Of a DNA stretch of 64,000 nucleotides, positions 1 through 9,157 are shown in pieces (position 1 is the first letter of the stretch; each line of letters starts with the position of its first letter). Source of the stretch: Aliidiomarina haloalkalitolerans (lineage in GTDB: Bacteria > Pseudomonadota > Gammaproteobacteria > Enterobacterales > Alteromonadaceae); NCBI RefSeq assembly GCF_003987315.1, contig NZ_PIPI01000009.1, positions 31,820 to 95,819 on the forward strand, in the 5' to 3' direction. A program made the position numbers and the translations under genes. Below the pieces are notes generated by a model. It was given only the letters and a program-made list of their open reading frames with translations, did no database searches and had not been told where the DNA came from.

Positions 1-172
1 GGATCCGCGAACATTTTCATCATGTTGCGACGTAAGTTGACGCATGGTTGAGTATTTTAAAAATAAGCATAGCGTAACGTAAAAAATTGTGCAAAATGAG
101 AATATTGAGCATTCGGTTAAGTTAATCTTCGCCGAAAAATAGCACAGGAACGCAAACTAAAATGGAGTTTGT

Positions 173-1186
173 ATGTCAGCAAATGGAACTCGAATGACCA
201 TCGCTCGTCAGTGGGAAGTATTGAAGTTGCTGCCGTCGCGGGCACCTGGTCATACAGTTAAAGAAATTACCCAGCGGTTGGAATCCGAGGGGTTCAGTAT
301 CAGTAAACGGAGTGTTGAGCGCGACTTAGTCGAGCTGAGCCGGATCTTCCCGATCGTCTGTAACGACAAAAGCAAGCCATATGGCTGGTATTGGAGTAAG
401 GACGCAATTGTTGATTTGCCGGGTTTATCGTTAGCAGAATCCTTATCGCTCACACTCATTGAAGGCACAGTCAAATCACTTCTGCCACCGAGCGTGCTCG
501 AAGCGATTACTCCTCGATTCCAGCAAGCACATGCGCATCTTGAAGCACTTGAAAAAGAACATAAACTCGCAACTTGGCGTGACAAAGTTGCTGTGGTTAC
601 GCAACTCATGCCGCAACAAAGTCCGATTGTAGCAACGGAAGTTCTCGAGCAAGTCCAATTCGGTTTGTTACATGAGCGCTGTATTCAAGTGGATTATCGG
701 GGCCTGAAAAGTGACGCAGTGAAAACCTTGACCTTGCATCCGCTGGGGTTGGTTCAACGCGGCACGGTGACCTATCTTGTGGCTCGAGTGAACGATTACC
801 AAGATGTTCGCCAGTTTGCGTTACAGCGTATTTCACGAGCAGAAGTGCTTGAGCAAACGCGGCAAATGCCAGATGGCTTCGAGTTAACTAAGTATATCCA
901 CAATGGTGCATTCCACTACAGCAATGGCCAAACCTTGCCATTGCAACTCCATATCTATAGCGATGAAGTGGCTCGCAATTTACAAGAATCGCCCCTTGCT
1001 ACGGACCAAAAACTGGAGGCAAACGGTGACAGTTTCAAATTGAGCGCTACTGCCGACGACTCTTGGCAATTGCGCTGGTGGCTACTGTCTTTTGGTGAGC
1101 TTATAGAGGTTGTAGAACCCCAGTCACTGCGAGCTGAATTGGCTGAAAGGCTAATGAAAGCAGGGCAACACTATCAAAAGCAATAA
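173..1186 (+). CDS. WYL-domain transcriptional regulator
   Basis: A 337-residue protein of the YafY/PafC-like regulator family. An N-terminal winged-helix region (about residues 10-70, with a helix-turn-helix-like stretch around SISKRSVERDL) is followed by a WYL domain (about 150-235), recognisable from LLHERCIQVDYRG and LHPLGLVQRGTVTYLVARV, then a WCX-like C-terminal part. WYL domains are thought to bind nucleic-acid or nucleotide ligands and to control the attached DNA-binding domain; many control DNA-damage or phage-defence genes. The ATG is preceded by GGAG at a good distance. No defence operon lies beside it on the right, and the left neighbour is outside the window, so the target is unknown. 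Family assignment is firm; the role is not. Confidence 0.85.
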   Translation: MSANGTRMTIARQWEVLKLLPSRAPGHTVKEITQRLESEGFSISKRSVERDLVELSRIFPIVCNDKSKPYGWYWSKDAIVDLPGLSLAESLSLTLIEGTVKSLLPPSVLEAITPRFQQAHAHLEALEKEHKLATWRDKVAVVTQLMPQQSPIVATEVLEQVQFGLLHERCIQVDYRGLKSDAVKTLTLHPLGLVQRGTVTYLVARVNDYQDVRQFALQRISRAEVLEQTRQMPDGFELTKYIHNGAFHYSNGQTLPLQLHIYSDEVARNLQESPLATDQKLEANGDSFKLSATADDSWQLRWWLLSFGELIEVVEPQSLRAELAERLMKAGQHYQKQ

Positions 1187-1312
1187 TTGGTTCGAACCTG
1201 AAATCGAGTAAATTGCCGCATGCATTGATTAGCTAATGACTTTAAACGTGGCTTGTTATATGTTGGTTAACAATAAAATAACAATCAACAAAGTTTTCGG
1301 TTTTAGCACCTT

Positions 1313-4300
1313 ATGCGGCAGTCTCTTAAACCTAGTTCGAATCAATCGGAGTGCTTGTTTAAAAGTACGACGTCTTCATTGTTGCAATGCGCTTTTATCG
1401 TGCTCTTAGGGGTACAGGCGTTATCAGCTTTTGCTGCGCAATTGCCAGACACGAAATCGCCAGACACGATATCCTCAGACACGATTTCCTCAAACAATAA
1501 TGCCAACATTTTTCCGCAATTGCCGGAATTGTCGAAGCCAATCACCCAGTACACTCTGACTAGTTGGAACACGCGAGACGGCTTACCGCATAACTCAGTA
1601 AACAAAATTACCCAAACCGCTGACGGTTATCTGTGGCTAGCAACCTGGGAAGGACCGGTACGTTTCAACGGGCGCACGTTTACCGTTTTTGATGATCTTG
1701 ACCAGCTGCAGATGGAAGAAACGGGTGTTATCGACATTCAGCCAGATAGTAGCGGCTACGGTGTTATTGCGTCTGGCCCGCGGGGAGGAATAACGACTTT
1801 TCGCCATGGCCGTTGGCAAGCACTTGAGAGTGCGCCCGATTTTGTCAATGAAACTGCAACCACAAGCAATGGTGAAATATGGGCTGTTGCCTCAAATGCA
1901 GGTGTTGTTCGTTATTTTCCTGATGGCCAACGGCAAATATACAGCATGGTCGACGGGTTACCGGACGGCTACGCATTTCGTGTTTATATTGTTCATCAGC
2001 AATCGCCGATGTCAGTTCATCCGGATGCAGTCTATTTTGATGAAATTTGGGTCGCTACTCAGCGTGGCGTCGCTCGTTTTAATCAAGATACCAACCAGTT
2101 TGAGATTCTCGAACTGCTTCCTGCGGAACTGTTTCGCGATTTAATTCGTTTGCGAACAGGGCACTTAGTTGCGACCAGCGCTAGTGGTTTATATTTTTGT
2201 TTGCCGGATCTCAGTGCATGCGAGGTCTATCCCGAAGCAATCGACGGAATTATTACCTCCATCCATGAAGGCCTGAATGGCGAGCTGTGGTTTGGAACTT
2301 TTGCCCATGGGTTGGGTCGCATAACTAGCGACGGCATTGACTATCTGACTGTCGAGCATGGTTTACCGAACCAGCACGTCCTTGACGTTTTTCAAGATAG
2401 TGAAGGTAATATTTGGGCTTCGACGCATGGTGGTTTAGCACAGCTTCGCGACGCCTTGTTTACCAGTTTTACAAGGGTGCAGGGTGTTAAAGGTAATTTT
2501 ATTCGTTCGGTACAGGAAGCTGCTGATGGTGCAGTTTGGGTCGGTTCGAATGAAGGTTTAACACGCATATTAGGCAGCCAGATAACGCCTATTGATCATC
2601 CAGAACAACTAGCGAATGTATCGGTTTTAAGCTTAGCTCGCTACCAAGACTTAGGTCTGTTGATTGGTACTTACACCGATGGCTTGCTATTGCTAATCGA
2701 CAACCAAGTTTTGGCGCAATTCGGCCGCGAGCAAGGCTTGTTTATTCCGGAGGTAAGAGCGGTTGTTTATGACTCCGCAGCCGATATTATTTGGGCAGGC
2801 TCACCCGAAGGCTTGTTCGCATTGCGCTTTAACGGTAGCGGCTTTGAACAACTACAGCATTTTACCGTTGCAAGTGGCTTAGCCGCCGACTTTGTTTCGT
2901 CACTTGAAATCGACAGCGAAGGTACCTTGTGGGTGGGGTCAATCACAGGGTTATCGCAACTTACGCGGATTTACCATGATAGTGAAGAATGGCAAACGCA
3001 AGCGATTGACTTGAGTGCGTTTACCGTTGCTCAGAATTTGTTTGCTATTTTCCAGCATCACGAACGACTGTGGTTTGCCACTGACCGCGGAATCTTAATT
3101 CACGAATTGTCAGACCAAAGTTGGCATTGGCTGTCACGTGAGCACGGCTTACCGTTTGACAAGTTCTTTTCGGTGAATTTCGATGCGGATGAAGCCCTAT
3201 GGATCGGTAGCAGCCGCGGTATCGTGCGCGTGCCAGCCGAGCAGTGGCAAGCGTTTCTTAACGGTGAAAGTAATCAGGTAGTGCCGGTGGTGTATGGTAG
3301 TACCGACGGTATGGTAAGCAACCAAATAAACAGTGGCGGACCTTCGTCAGTGCGCGATAGCAGTGGCCAATTATGGTTCGCAAGCGCAGCAGGAACTGTG
3401 GTGATTGACCCAGAAGATATCGAAGGGCACGGCATTACACCGCCACCGGTTGTGATTGATGGCGTGTATGTTGACGGCCAGGCGATTGCTGACGTGAGTC
3501 AAATCCCCAACCGCTTTGGGCGGATTGAGTTTCGTTACAGCGGACTCGGCTTTCGCATGACCCAGCAATTACAATATCGAGTCCAACTGGTTGGCTTTGA
3601 TAGCGATTGGATTCGCCGCGATCAGCAAACCTATTCGGAATACACGGCACTTCCTTCAGGTCGCTACGAGTTTGTCGTACAGACTCGCTACCCGGGTTCT
3701 GAATGGTCACCAGCGGTCAGCTACTACTTTCAAGTGACCCCTCGTTATTATGAATACCCATGGTTTTGGGGTGGCATTATTATTGTCATCATGCTGCTTG
3801 GCTATTTATTTATTCGAATTCGAGTCAGTGCACTCGAACGCTCGCGAAATGAGTTAAAAAGACTCGTGCAAGAGCAAACAAAAGAGTTGCAGGCGCTTGC
3901 AAATGAAGATGTGTTAACCAAGTTGCCCAACCGGCGAGCATTTGACCATGCTTTGCGTGCGAACTTGCACAAGGCAACCAAACTGCATCAGCCACTCTGC
4001 CTTGCAATTCTCGACTTAGATCATTTTAAATTAATTAATGACCGGCATTTGCACGCGGTTGGTGACCAAGTCTTGAAACGCGTAGGGCAGATTATTCGAG
4101 ATAATATTCGTGACCAAGACTATGCCGCTCGTTGGGGTGGCGAAGAATTTGCGATTGTATTTGGCAATACCAGTGAATCTGAGGGTGTGGTCATTTGTGA
4201 GCGTATTCGTAAAGCAATAGAGAGCGCAGATTATTCTGATATTGCCAGTAATGTGCAACCGACCCTGAGTATAGGTATGGCGTGTCGAATTGGTCAGGAA

Positions 4301-4390
4301 GGCCACAGCACAATGTTGATTCATGCCGATAAAGCCCTATACCAAGCAAAAGAACAAGGTCGGAACCGTGTGTGTGTCTTTCGCAAATAA
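1313..4390 (+). CDS. Membrane sensor diguanylate cyclase with ligand-binding propeller
   Basis: A 1025-residue sensor expected to make cyclic di-GMP from two GTP at the inner membrane. An N-terminal hydrophobic segment (about 22-42) leads into a large periplasmic region with repeated two-component-regulator propeller blades (motifs such as DGYLWLATWEGPVRF, GNIWASTHGGLAQL and GTLWVGSITGLSQL). Next come a Y_Y_Y domain (about 735-805), one transmembrane helix (about 816-838), a short coiled coil and a GGDEF domain. The active-site motif is intact as GGEEF at 942-946. An inhibitory RxxD site (R933 to D936) sits exactly five residues before it, so product inhibition is likely. A 15-bp tandem repeat encodes part of the N-terminal linker. 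It is probably monocistronic, with a hairpin terminator right after the stop. The periplasmic ligand is unknown. Confidence 0.92.
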   Translation: MRQSLKPSSNQSECLFKSTTSSLLQCAFIVLLGVQALSAFAAQLPDTKSPDTISSDTISSNNNANIFPQLPELSKPITQYTLTSWNTRDGLPHNSVNKITQTADGYLWLATWEGPVRFNGRTFTVFDDLDQLQMEETGVIDIQPDSSGYGVIASGPRGGITTFRHGRWQALESAPDFVNETATTSNGEIWAVASNAGVVRYFPDGQRQIYSMVDGLPDGYAFRVYIVHQQSPMSVHPDAVYFDEIWVATQRGVARFNQDTNQFEILELLPAELFRDLIRLRTGHLVATSASGLYFCLPDLSACEVYPEAIDGIITSIHEGLNGELWFGTFAHGLGRITSDGIDYLTVEHGLPNQHVLDVFQDSEGNIWASTHGGLAQLRDALFTSFTRVQGVKGNFIRSVQEAADGAVWVGSNEGLTRILGSQITPIDHPEQLANVSVLSLARYQDLGLLIGTYTDGLLLLIDNQVLAQFGREQGLFIPEVRAVVYDSAADIIWAGSPEGLFALRFNGSGFEQLQHFTVASGLAADFVSSLEIDSEGTLWVGSITGLSQLTRIYHDSEEWQTQAIDLSAFTVAQNLFAIFQHHERLWFATDRGILIHELSDQSWHWLSREHGLPFDKFFSVNFDADEALWIGSSRGIVRVPAEQWQAFLNGESNQVVPVVYGSTDGMVSNQINSGGPSSVRDSSGQLWFASAAGTVVIDPEDIEGHGITPPPVVIDGVYVDGQAIADVSQIPNRFGRIEFRYSGLGFRMTQQLQYRVQLVGFDSDWIRRDQQTYSEYTALPSGRYEFVVQTRYPGSEWSPAVSYYFQVTPRYYEYPWFWGGIIIVIMLLGYLFIRIRVSALERSRNELKRLVQEQTKELQALANEDVLTKLPNRRAFDHALRANLHKATKLHQPLCLAILDLDHFKLINDRHLHAVGDQVLKRVGQIIRDNIRDQDYAARWGGEEFAIVFGNTSESEGVVICERIRKAIESADYSDIASNVQPTLSIGMACRIGQEGHSTMLIHADKALYQAKEQGRNRVCVFRK
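1445..1489 (+). repeat. 15-bp in-frame tandem repeat, 3 copies
   Basis: Three imperfect copies of a 15-bp unit (first copy CCAGACACGAAATCG) lie head to tail in the diguanylate cyclase gene. They encode a PDT(K/I)S-like pentapeptide repeat between the N-terminal hydrophobic segment and the first propeller blade. The period is a multiple of three, so copy-number change would keep the frame. Confidence 0.85.
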
Positions 4391-4392
4391 AA

Positions 4393-4414
4393 AACCCGCC
4401 AACAGTGGCGGGTT
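4393..4414 (+). terminator. Rho-independent terminator
   Basis: A perfect 8-bp stem (AACCCGCC/GGCGGGTT) with a 6-nt loop begins three bases after the diguanylate cyclase stop codon. It has an A-run on the left and a weaker T-rich right flank, so it may act in both directions between convergent genes. Confidence 0.8.
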
Positions 4415-4462
4415 CTCATTGTTTGCCTCGAGCAAACTATCTTAGCATGCAGCAGACATAAA

Positions 4463-6193
4463 TTAGCCGGTAACTTTGCGAACTAATGCCCGTGAAATCG
4501 CGCGCAATTTATCTCTTGGAGCAAATCGTTTTAGGGTGCTTTTTACAACGCCTTGGGTGAAGCGCGTTCGCTTTGAGTAATCAATGTGGACGTCAACGAC
4601 GACCATATGACCATCGGCAGCAGCTTGCAGTGCTGAAGCAATGACTTGTTCGACCGCTTGATTGTTTTCAAGCGCAAAGAACTTGCAATCGGTCGCTTCG
4701 GCGAGTGCAGATATTTTTAACGGTTTGAGCACCGTACATGTTTTCCGGTTATAGGGAATTTGTTGTGCTTGGGCAATTTGCGACAATTCGCCATCATTAA
4801 ATACAAATACCACAGCCCCAAGTCCTAAGTGACTACCTGTACTCAATTCAAGCCCTGTCATTTTCAGTGCACCGTCACCAACAACACCGATGACTTGGCG
4901 GTTCGGTTCGGCTAACTTAGCGCCGATCACAGCGGGTATGCAATAACCCATGGCATTGAAATCGCTGGGCGAAATGAATTGCCGTTGGCCATGCACGGGC
5001 ATTAACTCTGCCATTAAAAACGTATGATTACCGTCGTCGGCAACAAGAATTGCATCATCTTCAATCGCGGCTCGCAAAGCGTTAAAGAAGACTTTTGGAT
5101 TCACTCGGCCATTACTTTTGTGAGCTAACCATTCGTCTTCGTAGCGTTTTTTTTGCTGCGCGATTAGCGCCGTTAACGCAGTCGTGTCGCGCTTCGCCGT
5201 GGCCGCAGTGACAAACTCAAGTAAACTTGGCAGGGCTTTTTTAGCGTCGCCTTGGATGGCGATTTTTGCTGGGAAGTTGGCATTAAATACCGCTGGATTG
5301 ATATCGATATGTATCAAATTGTCAGGTACCGGCATACTGTAACTCCCCGTGGGGATCTCGGCAAAGCGCGTACCGATGGCAAGTAAACAATCACACTCTG
5401 CGAACGCAGCTTCTGCTGCAGGTACAGCATAAGCACCAAAACCCATCCCAGTGTGTAAAGGGTGGTTCCCAGGGAAAGCGCTGAGCCCCTGCAGCGTGGT
5501 ACAGACCGGTGCCGACAAATGTTCAGCTAAAGCGGTCAGTGAATCAATAGCATCAAGGGCACCCCAACCGACAAAGATCCCCGGATTCTGTGCTGTAGCA
5601 AGCATCTCTGCGGCTTGCTTTAACAATGTCTTGTCCACTTGCGCTGCAGCGCTATGGGAGTCGAATGCTGGCATGCCTTCAACTTCGCCGAGGAAATTAC
5701 CAATATTGTACGGTAACTCAATAAATACTGGGCCAGGTTCACCTTGAGTTGCAATGCGGTATGCTTCGTAGATGGTTGGAATGACTTCTTGGTGCGACTC
5801 AATACGGAATGTTGCCTTGGTAATCGGCGACAGCAAGGTGTGCTGGTCCATATCATGCAATTGAAACTGGTGACCACTCTCACTATGAATGCCACCAGAA
5901 ATGACTAACATTGGAATACCATCGAGTCCTGCTTCGCCGATACCACTAGCAGCATGCGTAACGCCTGCCGCCGGTACAATGACCATGGTACCAATGCTTT
6001 TACCCATCCGACTCACGGCGTCTGCCATAAACGCGCCGCCGCCTTCGTGGGCTACGAGCACTGGTTGAATGCTCTCCGATGCATTGAGTTCGTCGTAAAG
6101 TTCGGTGTTGTGCACCCCGGGAATCCCAAAGGTGTGAGTCACGCCGATTTGTTCAAGGGCGTAACGAGCGAGAGCTGCACCTGACTTTTTCAT
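4463..6193 (-). CDS. Thiamine-diphosphate-dependent acetolactate synthase-like enzyme
   Basis: A 576-residue member of the acetolactate synthase/pyruvate decarboxylase superfamily. The N-terminal pyrimidine-binding domain carries the cofactor-activating glutamate (E50 in VAHEGGGAFMADAV). A central domain follows, and the C-terminal domain has the ThDP/Mg signature GDG...ND in GDGALKMTGLELS. No regulatory subunit is nearby and substrate-defining residues cannot be read, so a role in branched-chain amino acid synthesis is not implied; it may be a 2-oxoacid decarboxylase or carboligase. The start is placed at the ATG overlapping the upstream flavoprotein stop by 4 bp (ATGA) with AAGGA upstream; a longer reading frame exists but has no support. 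The overlap implies translational coupling to the flavoprotein. Family is certain, reaction unknown. Confidence 0.85.
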   Translation of the reverse strand: MKKSGAALARYALEQIGVTHTFGIPGVHNTELYDELNASESIQPVLVAHEGGGAFMADAVSRMGKSIGTMVIVPAAGVTHAASGIGEAGLDGIPMLVISGGIHSESGHQFQLHDMDQHTLLSPITKATFRIESHQEVIPTIYEAYRIATQGEPGPVFIELPYNIGNFLGEVEGMPAFDSHSAAAQVDKTLLKQAAEMLATAQNPGIFVGWGALDAIDSLTALAEHLSAPVCTTLQGLSAFPGNHPLHTGMGFGAYAVPAAEAAFAECDCLLAIGTRFAEIPTGSYSMPVPDNLIHIDINPAVFNANFPAKIAIQGDAKKALPSLLEFVTAATAKRDTTALTALIAQQKKRYEDEWLAHKSNGRVNPKVFFNALRAAIEDDAILVADDGNHTFLMAELMPVHGQRQFISPSDFNAMGYCIPAVIGAKLAEPNRQVIGVVGDGALKMTGLELSTGSHLGLGAVVFVFNDGELSQIAQAQQIPYNRKTCTVLKPLKISALAEATDCKFFALENNQAVEQVIASALQAAADGHMVVVDVHIDYSKRTRFTQGVVKSTLKRFAPRDKLRAISRALVRKVTG

Positions 6194-7821
6194 GATTTTT
6201 CCTTTTGAATCGCTATATGGCGAGCGGCACGACGGCCGTTCAACACACAATTAGATAAAAATGTACCTTCGAGCGAGCGAATACCAGCGATACCGCCGCC
6301 TCCAAACCCTGCAGCTTCGCCAGCTGCATATAGCCCGGGGATAGGTCGGTGCTCGCGGTCCAGAACTTGCGAGTTAAGATTCGTTAGCATACCACCCATA
6401 CTCTTGCGACTAATCAGTCGCTCGCGAATGGCAATCAGCGGCCCGGATTTAGCGTCGTTAATCGCTTGAAACTTGCATGTTCTTAAACGGTCACTGCGCC
6501 ATTGGCGCAGTTGTTGTAGTTTGCGTATCTGTCCGTCATTCCAAAATGCAGGACCGCGCTTGAGCATGCTGTCATAAGCAGTCACTGTGTGAGTTAGATT
6601 ATCGGCATCGAGCCGATCATCATTAGCCAGTGCTCGCATCTTCTCAGCGAGCTCTGGCAGCGTTTGTGCACTAACCACATCATCACACTCGTTTACGAGC
6701 CATTTTACGAGGTCATGATTGCCGCGCAGTGTTTGCCAAATAATCGCAAGCATACGCTTATCTCGGAACAGTGGGTTTTCATCAGTACCAGAAATCGCTA
6801 ACTCTTTCGCCGCAATCTTCCAATTCATCACTTGCCAAGTGTACTGGCCCGGTTGCTGTCCTGTTTGCTTACAGAGGTCATGAGTATCGAAGCCTGTGAC
6901 TAAAGGTTCAGGGCCAATGCGATGACCATAGGCGTCCAACCATAAAGCTGAGCGCGGCGGAATAAGGCTTAAACCATGTTGGGAGAATTGTGGTTGTGGG
7001 TGAGCAATACCAGCGGCGTAGTTCCACATTTGGTTGAGATTAACGACTTGGCCACCGAGCTGCTCAACGACATCGTGAAGTGCACCGTCAGCAGCGGGAG
7101 AAACACCGCTGAGTAGGTTCTCAGGATACGGGCCATAAACTGGATCCCAATGCTGTTTCACTCGCTCTAAATTACCGTTAATACCACCGCTGCAAACAAC
7201 GGTCGATTGTGCTTGAATTACAAACTCGTGTTGTTCGCTGGTAATTCCTGAGCAACCATTAATCGCACCAGATTGCGGGTCGCGGGTCAGCGCTAGCACG
7301 CGGTGTTCATGTAAGCGAGTCAGCTTGTTTGCTTGCGGATGATTGAGCAGATGAGCAATCAGGGTTTGTACCACGCCACGCCCACAGCCCCAAGCAATAT
7401 GGTAGCGGGGGAGGGAATTACCATTGCCATGATTACCCCGCTCGACCCATTGCACGGCTGGGAAAAAAGAAATCTTATGTTGCAGCAACCAATCATAAAC
7501 ATCGGTTTTACAGTGGTAGGCATATTCTTTTGCCCATCGCCGCCCCCAAACATCGTCTTCTTTAAACTCACCTGCGCGCAACCAGTCTTGCAATAAAAGT
7601 TCGGGTGAGTCGTGGATCTTGTTACGTCGCTGCTCTTTGGTATTAATGAGGAGCATGCCACCAAAAGCTTGGTTTGCTTGACCGCCAAATGCATCTTCCG
7701 GCTCGGCATCAACCAAGGTTACGGTTTTTCCAGCATTAAGTAACTCCAGAGCAGTCACAATACCGGCGAGACCACCGCCAATGATGACACTATCGCTCTG
7801 ATATTGTTGTATTTGTGACAT
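6190..7821 (-). CDS. FAD-binding dehydrogenase (COG3573-like flavoprotein)
   Basis: A 543-residue soluble flavoprotein related to the fumarate reductase/3-ketosteroid dehydrogenase family. It has the N-terminal dinucleotide fold (GGGLAGIVTALELLNAG) with an acidic residue ending the second strand (LVDAE). The C-terminal FAD-contact block is GLYAAGEAAGFGGGGIAGI. These enzymes usually oxidise or reduce a carbon-carbon bond beside a carbonyl; the substrate here is unknown. It is the first gene of a two-gene operon with the ThDP enzyme. A palindrome lies about 80-90 bp upstream in the divergent promoter region. The pairing suggests the two enzymes act on successive or shared substrates, which is inference. 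Confidence 0.85.
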   Translation of the reverse strand: MSQIQQYQSDSVIIGGGLAGIVTALELLNAGKTVTLVDAEPEDAFGGQANQAFGGMLLINTKEQRRNKIHDSPELLLQDWLRAGEFKEDDVWGRRWAKEYAYHCKTDVYDWLLQHKISFFPAVQWVERGNHGNGNSLPRYHIAWGCGRGVVQTLIAHLLNHPQANKLTRLHEHRVLALTRDPQSGAINGCSGITSEQHEFVIQAQSTVVCSGGINGNLERVKQHWDPVYGPYPENLLSGVSPAADGALHDVVEQLGGQVVNLNQMWNYAAGIAHPQPQFSQHGLSLIPPRSALWLDAYGHRIGPEPLVTGFDTHDLCKQTGQQPGQYTWQVMNWKIAAKELAISGTDENPLFRDKRMLAIIWQTLRGNHDLVKWLVNECDDVVSAQTLPELAEKMRALANDDRLDADNLTHTVTAYDSMLKRGPAFWNDGQIRKLQQLRQWRSDRLRTCKFQAINDAKSGPLIAIRERLISRKSMGGMLTNLNSQVLDREHRPIPGLYAAGEAAGFGGGGIAGIRSLEGTFLSNCVLNGRRAARHIAIQKEKS

Positions 7822-7899
7822 AATGCATACTCAAGATGAAAGCTTCTGCTTCGAATGTAGCAGAAAAGCCCTACTATTTTTTAACATTTTGCGCCTGTA

Positions 7900-7913
7900 G
7901 TACAAAATTGTAC
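7900..7913. promoter_or_regulatory. Palindromic operator-like site
   Basis: GTACAA-AA-TTGTAC, a perfect 6-bp inverted repeat with a 2-bp spacer, lies between the divergent flavoprotein and SGNH hydrolase genes. Its size and position fit a dimeric repressor site. I cannot assign a regulator. Confidence 0.45.
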
Positions 7914-7961
7914 GATAGGATCCGCAATTGAGAGCTAAGTCGTGCGAGGTCGAGTTTGCAA

Positions 7962-8693
7962 ATGTTCTTCAAGCTGCTGTTGGCACCGATTTTGTTGTAT
8001 CAGGGTAAACATGTAAAACGCAAAACCCCGAGGCTACCAGAAGCTGCTGGCCCCCGTAGCGGTCAAGTGATGCCGGAAAATGCGGATGACAGTACATGCG
8101 TGCTGCGCGTTCTTATTTGTGGTGATTCTGCTGCTGCAGGTGTAGGCGTGGGTGCGCAAACTGAGGCACTGAGCGGGCAGTTATTAACCCAGTTGCAGGG
8201 CGCTTATCCTAATCATCGGATTGAATGGACACTGTGGGCAAAAAATGGTGATACGACAGCGGTGGCGCTGATCAAACTGCATCTACGACAAGCACAAGAC
8301 TTCGATTTAGTTATCACGTCACTTGGCGTGAATGATGTCACCAGTGGGTTAGCGGATTATCGTTTTCGGCGTCAGCAGCTAGCCTTAGTGAAACTGTTAC
8401 AAGACAAATATAAAGCGCGCTGGATTTATTTAACCGACGTGCCACCGATGCATTTGTTTCCGGCTTTACCGCAACCATTGCGTTGGTATTTGGGTCGACA
8501 GGCGCGACGCTTAAGCTACGAGCTAGAACGGGTCGCGTCTGCGCACGAAAGAGTCAGCCTGGTGCGGATTAACTTCCCGCTTGCCCCTAACGTAATTGCC
8601 AGCGATGGTTTCCACCCAGGACCTGCAGGCTATCCATTGTGGGCGCAAGCCATTGTGCGGCAACTTCAGGATAAACGTCATGACACAATTTAG
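7962..8693 (+). CDS. SGNH/GDSL-family hydrolase
   Basis: A 243-residue esterase/lipase-like protein with all four SGNH blocks visible: GDSAAAGVGVG (nucleophile serine), a conserved glycine in the WAKNGDTT region, GVNDVTSG (block III Asn) and SDGFHPGPAGY (Asp-His pair). The N-terminus (FFKLLLAPILLYQG) is hydrophobic and could be an uncleaved anchor or weak export signal. The ATG is chosen, but a TTG two codons upstream sits closer to GAGGT and is also possible. The next gene overlaps its 3' end, so the two are probably co-transcribed. The natural ester or sugar-acetyl substrate cannot be read. Confidence 0.88.
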   Translation: MFFKLLLAPILLYQGKHVKRKTPRLPEAAGPRSGQVMPENADDSTCVLRVLICGDSAAAGVGVGAQTEALSGQLLTQLQGAYPNHRIEWTLWAKNGDTTAVALIKLHLRQAQDFDLVITSLGVNDVTSGLADYRFRRQQLALVKLLQDKYKARWIYLTDVPPMHLFPALPQPLRWYLGRQARRLSYELERVASAHERVSLVRINFPLAPNVIASDGFHPGPAGYPLWAQAIVRQLQDKRHDTI

Positions 8694-9117
8694 TAATTCG
8701 ATTAGCTACATTACCCTTGGTGTGGATGATCTTGAGCGATCTTTAAGGTTTTATCGGGACGGCTTAGGCTTAGCAACGAAGGGAATTATTGGCTCGGAAC
8801 ATAATCACGGAGCGGTCGTTTTTTTTGATTTTCAGCCCGGCTTGCGACTTGCCTTGTGGCCACGTAAAAGTATTAGCGCAGAATGTCATGTTAGTTTGTC
8901 AGCGCCAGACTCTAGCGGCTTTATGTTGGCGCACAATGTCCGTAAGCGCAGCGATGTCGATACGATAGTGGCTCAAGCTCAGGCAGCAGGTGCCGAAATC
9001 GTTAGAGCGCCGAAAGAATTTTCTTGGGGTGGTTATGGTGGGGTATTTAAAGACCCAGACCACCACCTTTGGGAGGTGGTCTGGAATCCTCATGATGGCT
9101 CGGGAGAGCCGGATTAA
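8680..9117 (+). CDS. VOC-family (glyoxalase/bleomycin resistance-like) protein
   Basis: A 145-residue protein with two beta-alpha-beta-beta-beta halves typical of the vicinal oxygen chelate fold. It opens with YITLGVDDLERSLRFYRDGLG and ends with GYGGVFKDPDHHLWEVVWNPH, where the Glu of LWEV is the usual metal ligand. The ATG follows AGGATAA and overlaps the hydrolase gene by 14 bp; an upstream ATG in the same frame would bury the start inside that gene and is rejected. Members range from glyoxalases to antibiotic-binding proteins. The exact role is unknown. Confidence 0.85.
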   Translation: MTQFSNSISYITLGVDDLERSLRFYRDGLGLATKGIIGSEHNHGAVVFFDFQPGLRLALWPRKSISAECHVSLSAPDSSGFMLAHNVRKRSDVDTIVAQAQAAGAEIVRAPKEFSWGGYGGVFKDPDHHLWEVVWNPHDGSGEPD

Positions 9118-9157
9118 TCAGACAAGGATATAAGCTTAGCTATTTACTTGAAGTTAC

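Noticed and set aside
1..6. GGATCC at the first base, repeated at 7919
   Set aside because: A six-base site is expected by chance at this frequency and carries no biological meaning here.
173..1186. WYL regulator as the edge of a phage-defence island
   Set aside because: No defence gene lies to its right, and the left side is outside the window.
4463..6193. Acetolactate synthase large subunit IlvB/IlvG
   Set aside because: No small subunit or branched-chain amino acid gene is adjacent and the partner is a flavoprotein; only the superfamily is supported.
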